Shown in pieces: positions 24,711-32,393 of a stretch of 39,086 bases of DNA. The notes beneath the pieces are model-generated. The model saw only the letters and a program-made list of their open reading frames with translations. It ran no database searches and was not told the origin of the DNA. The stretch spans positions 1 to 39,086 of the forward strand of contig JAEERM010000019.1 of NCBI GenBank assembly GCA_016285835.1, in the 5' to 3' direction. Position 1 is the stretch's first letter, and every line of letters begins with the position of its first letter. The stretch comes from Fibrobacter sp. (GTDB lineage: Bacteria; Fibrobacterota; Fibrobacteria; Fibrobacterales; Fibrobacteraceae). A program made the translations under genes and the position numbers.

Positions 24711-24848
24711 TGAGCCTTCCTGGTGGATATATCATCGGTTGCCGAGTTCGCTCGGGCCGCCCGACTCTCAAGAGTCAAACCCACCCGGGAGGCTTTTATC
24801 TATCTTCCCAAGGAGCCCAGTGCCCGCCAGCACTGGGTCTTCTTTTAT
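24711..24848 (+). ncRNA. Candidate structured small RNA of unrecognised family
   Basis: Between the batB stop and the M16 start is a stretch with strong, strand-specific RNA structure. AGCCUUCC (24713-24720) pairs with GGGAGGCU (24787-24794). After one U-C mismatch the helix continues with GGUGG/CCACC (24722-24726 with 24781-24785). Enclosed are two hairpins: CCGAG-UUCG-CUCGG (24742-24755, stable UUCG tetraloop) and GACUC-UCAA-GAGUC (24763-24776). This makes a three-way junction. A linker leads to CCCAGUGC/GCACUGGG (24816-24837) plus a U-rich tail, a terminator that works only on the plus strand. I compared it by eye with 6S, SRP, RNase P, tmRNA, tRNA-Sec and common riboswitch cores and saw no match. 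It has no convincing ORF and precedes no plus-strand gene closely, so a free-standing sRNA is favoured over a leader. Confidence 0.55.
24816..24848 (+). terminator. Rho-independent terminator ending the candidate ncRNA
   Basis: A perfect 8-bp GC-rich stem CCCAGTGC/GCACTGGG with a 6-nt loop is followed by TCTTCTTTTATT. The opposite strand has no U-tract after the stem, so the direction is plus and it does not serve the neighbouring minus-strand genes. Confidence 0.75.
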
Positions 24849-24861
24849 TCCTTCGGTCAAA

Positions 24862-25890
24862 TTAGCTGAAGCGGCCAGCAAGCTGGCGGCGACGGCGGCC
24901 ACGTTCGGAAACAAGAGCCTCGACAAGGAACAGGAGTGCCGCAAGGCCCAGGAATATCTGGTAGCGGTCCTGGTAGTTTTCCAGGCGATCCGTCGCCTGC
25001 TCCTTCTTCTCGAGCGACGCGATTTCTGTCAGCACCTTTTGCAACTGGAACTCGCTCGGGTTCGCATAGAAATACAGTCCACCCGTCACGTTGGCAATTT
25101 CTTGCAAGGTTCCTTCTTCGAGGCGCGTGGTGACAATATTGCCCTGCACATCCTTCTTGTAGGCGACCTCGCCGTTCTTGGTCTTTACCGGTATGGGCAC
25201 GCCTTCGCGGGAGCCTATACCCACCGTATAAATCCTGATACCGAGTTCAGCGGCTTCCTTCGCGGCGTTCACGGCTTCGGCTTCGAGTTCTTCACCGTCG
25301 CTCATCAAAATCATCACGGAATACTTCCCGGCACCGCCGGAATTCTTGAACAGCAACATTCCCTTGCGGATAGCGGCCTCGAGGTTCGTCCCCGGCATCA
25401 GCCAACCCGGATTCAGTTCCTGCAACATCATCTGCACAGTACCGTAATCGAGTGTGAGCGGCACCATTACCTGCGCCTCGCCACTGAACGCGACTAGCCC
25501 CACGCGGTCGCCCGAAAGCGATTCCAAAAAGGCCGCAATTTCGTGGCGAGAACGAACAAGACGGTTCGGCTTGATATCCTCCGCCAACATGGAAAGGGAA
25601 ATATCCTGCAAAAGTACGAGATCGAGCCCCCGGCGCTCAATATGCTCCATCTTATGGCCCCACTGCGGGCGGGCAAGCGCAACGAACAAGAACGCAAGCG
25701 CAAGCAAAAGCAACAGGATTTTGGTCAAGCGGCGCCACGGAGACACCGAAGTAGAAAGCTTGGGGAGCATGGAGAGCGAAACAAAGCGCGCGGCAAGTTT
25801 CTTGCGACGGTGATACGCGTAGACGAACAGCAAAGCAAACAACGGCAACGTAAACAGGCACCACAGAAAATCAGGTTCGGCAAATCGCAT
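24862..25890 (-). CDS. batB: vWA-domain membrane protein, BatB-like
   Basis: 342-residue inner-membrane protein of the Bat (Bacteroides aerotolerance) family. There are two N-terminal transmembrane helices (~9-27 and ~57-77), then a von Willebrand factor A domain (~88-290), and a C-terminal helix (~312-330). The metal-ion-dependent adhesion site is complete: 'DISLSM' (DxSxS), Thr in 'PGTNLEA' and Asp in 'LMSDGEE'. 'SMLAEDIKPNRL' directly after the MIDAS motif is BatB-like. Bat proteins usually sit next to a MoxR ATPase and a DUF58 protein and assemble envelope complexes linked to stress tolerance; those partners are not in the window. The start has an AGGAGA Shine-Dalgarno. Its paralogue BatA lies upstream but is separated by an opposite-strand gene. 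Confidence 0.85.
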   Translation of the reverse strand: MRFAEPDFLWCLFTLPLFALLFVYAYHRRKKLAARFVSLSMLPKLSTSVSPWRRLTKILLLLLALAFLFVALARPQWGHKMEHIERRGLDLVLLQDISLSMLAEDIKPNRLVRSRHEIAAFLESLSGDRVGLVAFSGEAQVMVPLTLDYGTVQMMLQELNPGWLMPGTNLEAAIRKGMLLFKNSGGAGKYSVMILMSDGEELEAEAVNAAKEAAELGIRIYTVGIGSREGVPIPVKTKNGEVAYKKDVQGNIVTTRLEEGTLQEIANVTGGLYFYANPSEFQLQKVLTEIASLEKKEQATDRLENYQDRYQIFLGLAALLFLVEALVSERGRRRRQLAGRFS

Positions 25891-25939
25891 TCAAGTCTCC
25901 TATGGAGAGCCCGTTACGGGCCATCTCCAAAAACACCCT

Positions 25940-25953
25940 GAATATACAAAAAA
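25940..25953 (-). promoter_or_regulatory. TTTTTTGTATATTC promoter-like element before batB
   Basis: Minus-strand TTTTTTGTATATTC, identical over 14 nt to the element before batA (28485-28498). TATATT would be a TG-extended -10 box, giving a ~45-nt leader ending in the AGGAGA ribosome-binding site of batB. Confidence 0.5.
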
Positions 25954-26073
25954 CTGCGTTATACGCCCATCGCTAGAAATTTTTTCGTTCTGAAATAGGT
26001 TTTCATCCTTCAATTTACCTCTTTGTGAATATATTGTAGATATAGCGTTTACATCTCGATTCGAAAAAAATTT

Positions 26074-26095
26074 TTTTGCATATATTTTGCATTTA
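26074..26095. repeat. Two tandem 11-bp direct repeats, possible operator
   Basis: TTTTGCATATA is followed directly by TTTTGCATTTA, ten of eleven bases identical. The period is one helical turn. It sits in the 287-bp divergent region between batB and the GGDEF-like gene, ~30 nt upstream of a TATAAT box. An operator is inferred from location and period; AT-rich coincidence is possible. Confidence 0.4.
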
Positions 26096-26123
26096 TCCGC
26101 CCTCCACTTCCGTTCTTTTTTCT

Positions 26124-26129
26124 TATAAT
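26124..26129 (+). promoter_or_regulatory. TATAAT -10-like box for the GGDEF-like gene
   Basis: TATAAT lies 48 nt before ATG 26178 in an otherwise gene-free stretch. No good -35 hexamer is visible. The translation start lacks a strong Shine-Dalgarno; AGGGG at 26161-26165 is 12 nt away. Confidence 0.4.
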
Positions 26130-26177
26130 ATTGCTATCTCGTTTCTGCGATGATTTTCTTAGGGGTTCGGAATTTAA

Positions 26178-27332
26178 ATGCACAACGTTGCGCTCATAGA
26201 AATCGGAATCTGTTGCACAGCAATCCTGTTGCTGGTTTTGCTGCAGTACCGTATTTCGCTGTTGCAATTTCCCGAAGAACGCACGTTCAAAAAAATCCTC
26301 ATCCTGATGCTCGCAGAAACTATTCTGGATATCGTCGGAAAGCTCCAGTTCCCCGAAAGGCTTTCGAGCCCGGACATCAAATACTTTCTTGTCGTAATCA
26401 ATGCTGCTATATCTCAATTCATCCCCTATCTTTGGAACCTGTTCGTCCATTACAAGATTTACGGAAGCGCTTACCATTTCCGCAAATATTCTATCCCCAT
26501 CACCATCCCGCTCGTCATGGGGCTCTTATACTGCATAACTCGGCTTTACCAGCTCCAGCCCGGCCATAGGGGCGAATTCAACATCCCCGAGCTTTGGACA
26601 ATCACCAATTCCATCAGCATTTTCTACATAGCGATGGCGAGCTTTATTTCCTTCCGGTCGGCCCACAAAAACAACACAAAGACGGGTTGGAGACAACAGC
26701 AGTACCTTTGCTGGATCATGCTCATCCCTGTGGTGGCCATCATTGTCCAAATAATCATACAAAAGCACGAAATACCCATTGTAACGCCAGTCGTGATTTT
26801 GGTTCTCCTGCACATTCACATTTCCCAGCAGAGCATGCTCATCACGATGGATCACCTGACCGGTCTCAACAACGAACGTAGGCTGAACAGTTTCCTACGC
26901 GACAAGACGGCAGACCTGACATCGGAACAGCGACTTTTCCTTTTAACGATTACGCTCGACAACATGCGACATATCCGCCGGAAATTCGGCAAAAGGAAGG
27001 TAGAAGAAATCGTCGTGGCTTTCGCCGACTTCCTGAGAGCACGCATGACAAGCGACAACATGTTCCTGGCCCACTACCAAAAACATTCGTTCGCTATTGT
27101 TCTTGAAAAAAAGACCTGGAACGATGTGGAAGCTTTCTGCAACATGCTCATTTCCACAAGCACCACAACCAAGCTGCAAAGCCTTGCCCCCTGGCCGCTC
27201 ACATTTAGCATCAACTATTCCGAGTTCGGCAAGCCAGGAGTGAACAACGTCATCGAGTTACTGGACGACACTAAGAACAACTGCTTCAAGCCGACGACTT
27301 CACTATACACGAAGGGCAAATTCGAGCCCTAG
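26178..27332 (+). CDS. Membrane GGDEF-like protein with degenerate active site
   Basis: 384-residue protein. The N-terminal half has six or seven hydrophobic segments (~5-25, 38-55, 70-92, 100-122, 135-158, 175-195, 197-215), a membrane sensor layout. The C-terminal part (~220-384) has the diguanylate cyclase fold. 'MDHLTGLNNERRLNSFL' is the conserved DxLTGLxNRR entry, and 'RLFLLTITLDNMRHI' is the strand carrying the first metal Asp region. Where active enzymes have GG(D/E)EF, this one reads 'HYQKHSFAIVL', so QKHSF replaces GGDEF and both metal and GTP contacts are missing. No RxxD inhibitory site precedes it. It should not make c-di-GMP, and may bind a nucleotide or signal by dimerisation. 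It lies on the plus strand between minus-strand batA and batB, 11 nt from the end of batA with no terminator. Confidence 0.8.
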   Translation: MHNVALIEIGICCTAILLLVLLQYRISLLQFPEERTFKKILILMLAETILDIVGKLQFPERLSSPDIKYFLVVINAAISQFIPYLWNLFVHYKIYGSAYHFRKYSIPITIPLVMGLLYCITRLYQLQPGHRGEFNIPELWTITNSISIFYIAMASFISFRSAHKNNTKTGWRQQQYLCWIMLIPVVAIIVQIIIQKHEIPIVTPVVILVLLHIHISQQSMLITMDHLTGLNNERRLNSFLRDKTADLTSEQRLFLLTITLDNMRHIRRKFGKRKVEEIVVAFADFLRARMTSDNMFLAHYQKHSFAIVLEKKTWNDVEAFCNMLISTSTTTKLQSLAPWPLTFSINYSEFGKPGVNNVIELLDDTKNNCFKPTTSLYTKGKFEP

Positions 27333-27343
27333 AATCGCTTGGT

Positions 27344-28438
27344 TTAAGGAATCCTGACAAACCGGGTATTGGCAAGCAAGAGCTCGAGCAAGATAAGCAG
27401 AGCACCAACCAAAAGCCACGGGTAGAACTTTTCCGAGTACCGGGCATAGGCGACAGTCTCTATTTCCGTCTTTTCGAGTTCGTCGATCTCGGAATAGATA
27501 TTCTCAAGTTCTTCGCGATTTTCGGCGCGATAGAAGCGGCCTCCCGTCTTCTGCGCGATTCCCCGGAGCATATCCTCGTCAATGCCTTCTTCGGGGGTGA
27601 TTTCACGTTCTGCCCACGAAATTTCGCCCGTCCAAGGGTTCTGCTGGAACCCGAGAATTTTGCCCTTCTTCTTGCCCACGCCAACCGTGTAAACCTTCAC
27701 TCCGAGCGCCTTGGCCACATCGGCCGCATGCAGTGGAGAGACAAGGCTCGCATTGTCCTTACCGTCCGTCAAAAGCACGACAACGCGGGACTTCGCGGTA
27801 GATTTCTTTATACGGGCGAGCGAGTTCATGAGGCCGTCACCAATCGCCGTTCCATTGCCCGTGGCCGTAGAGTCGTTCACCGCCGAAAGAATCTCGAGCA
27901 GGGAGCCGTAATCCAATGTCAGAGGGCACTGGGTAAAAGAGCGCCCTGCAAATACGGAAAGGCCGATACGGTCGCTATGGCGCTTCTGGATAAAGTCCGC
28001 AATAACCTCCTTGGCATAACCTAGGCGGCTATACTTCCAGTAATCCCCGCTCTTGAGCAGGCGTTCGGCGTTCATCACCCCGAGTTTCGCCTGTTCGGCA
28101 CGGGTCAGCATGTCAAGCGTGCCCATGGAGCCCGACACGTCCAGAGCCAGCATGATATCGACACCGTCGGTAGAGGTGTATTCCACCTCCATCGCGTTCT
28201 GCGGGCGTGCAAGCGCTATAACAAAGCAGCAGAGGGCAAAAAGGCGTAGTGCCGGGACAATATGCCTCAAGCGAACACGACGGCTGGGAACAGCCCTACG
28301 TGCGATAGAAAGTGCCGGAAACTTGATGGTACTCTTGCGGCGCCGGTTGCGGTAAACATAAAGCGCGACAAGGACAGGGACAAAAACGAGCAGCCAGAAG
28401 GCTTCGGGATTCTGAAAATGCAGTGCACCGATATCCAT
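27344..28438 (-). CDS. batA: vWA-domain membrane protein, BatA-like, with insertion after the MIDAS motif
   Basis: 364-residue inner-membrane protein. Two N-terminal helices (~14-30 and ~57-75) precede a vWA domain (~90-310), with a C-terminal helix at ~337-357. MIDAS residues are present: 'LDVSGSM', the Thr of 'ATGNGTAIGDGL' and 'LLTDGKD'. 'FAGRSFTQCPLT' is the BatA-type strand. Between DVSGSM and the next conserved 'AKEVIADFI' there are ~38 residues rather than the usual ~13, a charged helical insertion of roughly 25 residues. I set the start at ATG 28438 ('MDIGALHFQNPEAFW'); the open frame extends to 28516, but the extra residues lie over the promoter. It is transcribed towards batB, but a plus-strand gene separates them. 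Confidence 0.85.
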   Translation of the reverse strand: MDIGALHFQNPEAFWLLVFVPVLVALYVYRNRRRKSTIKFPALSIARRAVPSRRVRLRHIVPALRLFALCCFVIALARPQNAMEVEYTSTDGVDIMLALDVSGSMGTLDMLTRAEQAKLGVMNAERLLKSGDYWKYSRLGYAKEVIADFIQKRHSDRIGLSVFAGRSFTQCPLTLDYGSLLEILSAVNDSTATGNGTAIGDGLMNSLARIKKSTAKSRVVVLLTDGKDNASLVSPLHAADVAKALGVKVYTVGVGKKKGKILGFQQNPWTGEISWAEREITPEEGIDEDMLRGIAQKTGGRFYRAENREELENIYSEIDELEKTEIETVAYARYSEKFYPWLLVGALLILLELLLANTRFVRIP

Positions 28439-28484
28439 TTCGATTCCAATTCCATTATCAAGGGGATTCCCCCGAAACAGAGTA

Positions 28485-28498
28485 GAATATACAAAAAA
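28485..28498 (-). promoter_or_regulatory. TTTTTTGTATATTC promoter-like element before batA
   Basis: Same 14-mer as before batB. Its TTTTTT is at the same time the U-tract of the GH8 terminator, so termination of GH8 and initiation of batA are directly juxtaposed on the same strand. Confidence 0.5.
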
Positions 28499-28521
28499 GG
28501 CCGCGGGCGGACCCACGACCT
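28493..28521 (-). terminator. Rho-independent terminator after the GH8 gene
   Basis: On the minus strand GGTCGTGGG pairs with CCCGCGGCC (9 bp, two G-U pairs) around a 4-nt loop and is followed by TTTTTT. It lies ~20 nt beyond the GH8 stop. Confidence 0.85.
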
Positions 28522-28542
28522 TTTCTAAAAATCCTTTTTGGA

Positions 28543-30804
28543 TTACTTCACGATGACGGAGCGAACTTCGTTGCCGACGCGAATCACGTAGGCACCCTTG
28601 TTCTTGACCGTAACAAGCTGGCTGCCGTTCTTGATCATGCCAGTCTGGATGACCTTGCCCTGCATGGAGAACACGGCGAAGTTAGAGCCAACAGCAGCGT
28701 TGCTGATCTGGATCTGGAGGCCGTTGACGGAGGCATTGAACCTTGCCGGAGCAAAGACCGCCGGGAGAGCTTCGCCCGAAGAACCGGACGTGATACCGCT
28801 AGACGAATTCGGGTCGGTAATACCAGACGAGCTGGAACCAGCCGGAGAATCAGAAGAAGTCGGCGGTTCTTCAGCGATTTCGCCACGGACACCCGGCATC
28901 TTGGTAATCAAGACCGGATCAATCACATTGCCGCTCTCATCGAGGAATTCGATAGTCTTGATGGAAACGTCACCAAAACCGCCTTCCGACTGCTTGATTT
29001 CGAACTTGAGGCCCCTGACATCCTTGATGATGTCCCTACCTTCCGGAGCCGTGGTCTTGTTAACCCATTTAAGAAGACCACCCATGTTACCATCTTCAGT
29101 AAATCCCTTAAAGCCGTAGTCTTCCGGAGTCAAATCGTATTCAAGCACCGTGTAATCAGAAGTATTTTCGACATAGATACCCGGTTCAGAACCGGCTTCC
29201 ACAGATTGACCATTGAGAACAGCCATGCGGATAGGACCAGAAGCCTTGATGTCGATGCGGAGTTTCGCTACATGGAGAGCCTGGAGGTCAACACCCTGCT
29301 TGCTGTCGGGGAGGAAGGACATGGCGATACCGGCAGACGGGTACTTGAGCGTACCGGCGTCAGCAGCTTCCTGCGACCATTCCGGTTCAGGACCAATCTT
29401 CATAGAAGCTTCGGCATAAATCTTACCACCACGGAGAACCAGCGGAGACGTACCGGAGTCCGGTTTCATTTCGGTGCCAATACCATACTTGTCGTGGTAG
29501 GCGCCCCAGTGCCAGAAACCAGAAACACCCACGGTGGTGTCCTTCATTTCCATCTGCTTACCATTGACTTCGCTCAGCGACGGAGCCTTGCTCGGATCCG
29601 GAGTGAAAGCGGTAAAGCCAGTCATGTCGTAGAAGTTGGGCATGTTACCGGTCATGAGGAGGAGGTAGAGGAGGTTCAAAGTAGACGGGTAGTATTTTTC
29701 ACCCGTATTGGTACCTTCACCGCATCCTTCTGCAGTAGCGCAAGCCGTCTTGGAGGCGAGATAGCTGTAAACCGTTCCGAGGTACTTCTGACCAATTTCA
29801 GTTTCATCGCTAGCGGCAGCAAAGCCGAGACCACCGGAGAAGGTAGAAGAGGCGAAGCTACGCTTCTTGGACGTTTCAGCCCTACCATCTATATAGTAGC
29901 CAGAATTGATTTCACTTGCAACTTTCGCTTTGTCATAGAGCCACTTGGTAATGGTTGCATTGAAAGTCTTGGAGGACGCGGTACCGAACCAATAATAGTC
30001 CCAAGCGGTGCGCCACGGAGTACGGGCAGCATCGTCAAAGAAACCGGCCGCTTCGGACTGCTGCACGGAAGCAGAAGTCTTTGTCGGCTGGTGGCCGTCC
30101 CAAGTACACCAGTCCGGAACGAGACCCGTGGACTGGTTCTGGCAAGCCTTGATTTCGCTTGCACCCCAAGTAGCAACACCATTCCAGTCGCCAGAGCCAC
30201 CCACCGCAGCGAAAACGCGGAAGTTGGCCAAGGTGGCATAGCTCGGGTTGAAAGCGTCATTCCACTGGCTACCCGGCTTAATCTTGGTGCCATTGATATC
30301 GTTGGTGGACATCCAACCGATAATCTTCTTGGCGTCGTCCAGGTAGGAAGCGTTGTCCCACTGCTTGGAAGCCATGATAAGGGCGAGGGCAGCGTCGAAG
30401 TCAGCGTCGGATGCAGAACCAGTACCGCCATCGCAGCCAACACGCCAGTTCATACCAGCACCGTTACCGCCATTGGACTTCCAGGTCCCATAAATCTTGT
30501 CGAACATTTCCTTGGCGCCATTGGTGCCGTCGTCCATATACACGGCAATCAACATACCATAGGCGATTGCTTCGGATACAGTAGAGCAGGTGCCTTCAGG
30601 AGCAAGAATATAGCCCTTACTAGCATCGTACCAAGCCTTTTTCCACTTGTTATAGTGATCCTTAATCATGGAGACATCGGCATACTCAATGACGTTGCCG
30701 TGAGGATGCTTCATGTTTTGGGGGAAGGGGTACTTCGGAGCGGCCATAGAGGATACCGCAGCGAGGGCTACCGCCGTTGTCAAAACTGTAAATACTTTTT
30801 TCAT
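28543..30804 (-). CDS. Secreted GH8 endoglucanase-type glycoside hydrolase with C-terminal sorting-like domain
   Basis: 753-residue exported enzyme of glycoside hydrolase family 8 (inverting endo-beta-1,4-glucanases, xylanases, chitosanases). The signal peptide spans 1-21 (SSMA|A). The catalytic (alpha/alpha)6 barrel (~25-400) has the general acid Glu78 in 'TCSTVSEAIAYGML' and the family Asp block 'SASDADFDAAL' (D133/D135). A beta-sandwich region follows (~430-640), then a Ser/Gly linker 'SSDSPAGSSSSG', then a C-terminal ~70-residue module with 'FAVFSMQGKVIQ' and 'GAYVIRVGNEVRSVIVK', resembling type IX secretion sorting domains. AGAAGG forms the ribosome-binding site. Cellulose or mixed-linkage glucan is the likely substrate. 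A strong terminator follows. Confidence 0.92.
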   Translation of the reverse strand: MKKVFTVLTTAVALAAVSSMAAPKYPFPQNMKHPHGNVIEYADVSMIKDHYNKWKKAWYDASKGYILAPEGTCSTVSEAIAYGMLIAVYMDDGTNGAKEMFDKIYGTWKSNGGNGAGMNWRVGCDGGTGSASDADFDAALALIMASKQWDNASYLDDAKKIIGWMSTNDINGTKIKPGSQWNDAFNPSYATLANFRVFAAVGGSGDWNGVATWGASEIKACQNQSTGLVPDWCTWDGHQPTKTSASVQQSEAAGFFDDAARTPWRTAWDYYWFGTASSKTFNATITKWLYDKAKVASEINSGYYIDGRAETSKKRSFASSTFSGGLGFAAASDETEIGQKYLGTVYSYLASKTACATAEGCGEGTNTGEKYYPSTLNLLYLLLMTGNMPNFYDMTGFTAFTPDPSKAPSLSEVNGKQMEMKDTTVGVSGFWHWGAYHDKYGIGTEMKPDSGTSPLVLRGGKIYAEASMKIGPEPEWSQEAADAGTLKYPSAGIAMSFLPDSKQGVDLQALHVAKLRIDIKASGPIRMAVLNGQSVEAGSEPGIYVENTSDYTVLEYDLTPEDYGFKGFTEDGNMGGLLKWVNKTTAPEGRDIIKDVRGLKFEIKQSEGGFGDVSIKTIEFLDESGNVIDPVLITKMPGVRGEIAEEPPTSSDSPAGSSSSGITDPNSSSGITSGSSGEALPAVFAPARFNASVNGLQIQISNAAVGSNFAVFSMQGKVIQTGMIKNGSQLVTVKNKGAYVIRVGNEVRSVIVK

Positions 30805-31056
30805 TCTGTTACCTTCTGAAAAAAATGGATAACTCCCAGCACCACCTCTAAATACACAAACACCAATCCAATTTAAAGGCAGACACTATAAAATATAAAA
30901 TCAAATAGCATTTTTAAAAGATTTGTAAGTGTAATAAATCGGTTTCAATTGAGAACAGTGAAAAAAAACACGGTTTTTTACACAAAGTTTGTGCACTCCG
31001 TCACTATACCCCACGAGAACGTTTACAAAACTTTACAACAGAAATTTGGAACGCGC
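30805..31056. other. AT-rich intergenic region upstream of GH8
   Basis: 252 nt between the AT3 stop and the GH8 start, both minus. It contains a TATATTTT box (minus strand, 30890-30897) giving an ~80-nt leader for GH8, and a perfect dyad CACAAA-G-TTTGTG at 30980-30992 followed on the minus strand, after ~12 nt, by an eight-T run. The dyad could be a weak terminator for AT3 or an operator. No ORF is supported here. Confidence 0.4.
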
Positions 31057-32226
31057 CTAGCGAGCCGTTTCAGAAGCCGATTTAGAGGCCTTCGCCTTCT
31101 TGCGACGCCACACCTTGAATTCCATATAAAGTGTGCTCACCGTGTATATGAACAACAGCAGGAGCAACGTATTTTTTGGGCGGTTCAAGTTGCAGATTCC
31201 CCAAGCAATCGTGATAATCGGCAGGTGAATCAAGTACGGGTAAAAAGATGCACGGCCGATTTTACGAACAAGCGGGATGCAGAAGAACAATGCAAGAAAT
31301 CCCTTGCCGCTCAACAGCGAAAGCACAAGAAGCCCGTAAATGAACACCGGGAGGCTGTGGTGGAAAGCGTAATTGAAACCGGCGTTCAAGTTCGGGTTCA
31401 ACAAGAACAAGCTCCCGTAAAGGGCCGCAAGCAAAAGCACCTGCGCCACGCCGCTCACGTAGTCGCGCTTGAGGAAGTCAAAGAACCCCTCGTTGTAGAG
31501 GCGGTAAATCACCATGCCGAACAAGTACTCGAAAATGCGGACCGGGGCGAACATGTGGAAGAACCTGTACTTGGCGGCATAGCCATCGAACCAGAGGTTA
31601 TCGGTCAAACCAAAGATCACAGCCCATACAATCCCCGGGATAAAGACCGCACCGAAAAGCACCCAGAGCGTACGGTTATTCTGCCGGAACAGCCAGCGGC
31701 TGAACCACGGCGTGATGGCATAGCAGACAAAGAAACTCGTCAACGACCACGAAGGTTCGTTCAACTTCATGCCCAAATCGGGGACGATGGACCACGTGAG
31801 CGAAATGTGCATGAGCAAGCTGCGCCAAGGGTGGGTCATGGCGGCAAGGCCCTTCGATGCGCAATCTCCCAGCTCGCCAAAAGAGGGCAAGTGCGTGTAC
31901 CCGCTCAACTTGAATACCAGCACGACAAACATCAAAAGAGTCATGAAGAAATGCAGGCGGTACAGCTTGGCTATACGGCTGAACATGAACGGGATGACCG
32001 GAATCCGGCGCTCGGGGTCGCTGAACTTGCTTGCGAAAAGGAAACCCGCCAGCACATAGAAAATGCCTGCGGCAAAGGCGGGGGCATTGAAAATGGGCAT
32101 GAGCCACGTGCAGTCGGCCATGTAGGCAAGGGCATTGGAACTGCCCAGGTGGAGCATCACGATATTGAGGCTCGCCAGCAGGCGCAGTCCGTCGATGGCC
32201 GGGAAATAATTCGCAGGTTTCGGCAT
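31057..32226 (-). CDS. Acyltransferase family 3 (AT3/OafA-type) membrane protein
   Basis: 389-residue polytopic inner-membrane protein with about ten hydrophobic helices, the size of the AT3 family that O-acylates surface polysaccharides, lipids or exported molecules. The N-terminal 'YFPAIDGLRLLASLNIVMLHLG' contains the family's conserved D-G-x-R and the His of helix 1. Later come 'EPSWSLTSFFVCYAITPW', matching the AT3 'W-S-L..E' pattern, and 'GRASFYPYLIHLPIITI' (family S..Y..YL.H). There is no fused SGNH domain, so it is the short form. The acceptor is unknown. It is divergent from the hybrid kinase, with 167 nt between the starts, and upstream of GH8. Confidence 0.88.
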   Translation of the reverse strand: MPKPANYFPAIDGLRLLASLNIVMLHLGSSNALAYMADCTWLMPIFNAPAFAAGIFYVLAGFLFASKFSDPERRIPVIPFMFSRIAKLYRLHFFMTLLMFVVLVFKLSGYTHLPSFGELGDCASKGLAAMTHPWRSLLMHISLTWSIVPDLGMKLNEPSWSLTSFFVCYAITPWFSRWLFRQNNRTLWVLFGAVFIPGIVWAVIFGLTDNLWFDGYAAKYRFFHMFAPVRIFEYLFGMVIYRLYNEGFFDFLKRDYVSGVAQVLLLAALYGSLFLLNPNLNAGFNYAFHHSLPVFIYGLLVLSLLSGKGFLALFFCIPLVRKIGRASFYPYLIHLPIITIAWGICNLNRPKNTLLLLLFIYTVSTLYMEFKVWRRKKAKASKSASETAR

Positions 32227-32377
32227 TATAGCCGAAATTTAGCAATATATAACCCTCCCCTTCCCTGGCCGACGCTCATTTCTGCTCATAGATTTCCTGT
32301 TCGTGCCTATTTTCGTGATGTTTTTCACGGAGGGGCATGCCATTCTTTTTTTTCCATTCTATTTTTCTTATTAATAG

Positions 32378-32386
32378 TGTATATTC
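32378..32386 (+). promoter_or_regulatory. TGTATATTC promoter box immediately before the hybrid kinase start
   Basis: TGTATATTC shares its core with the two bat elements. TATATT ends at 32385 and ATG is at 32394, so transcription would start within 0-2 nt of the start codon. There is no Shine-Dalgarno ('CCTTTATT' precedes the ATG), so a leaderless mRNA is suggested. Confidence 0.45.
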
Positions 32387-32393
32387 CTTTATT

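Noticed and set aside
24711..24800. Possible tRNA-Sec or tRNA-like fold
   Set aside because: The 8-bp outer helix suggested it, but there is no anticodon arm, no GTTCRA T-loop and no CCA end; the interior has only two hairpins.
24650..24865. Short plus-strand ORFs over the candidate ncRNA
   Set aside because: No ribosome-binding site or recognisable protein; the bases are explained better by paired RNA stems and a terminator.
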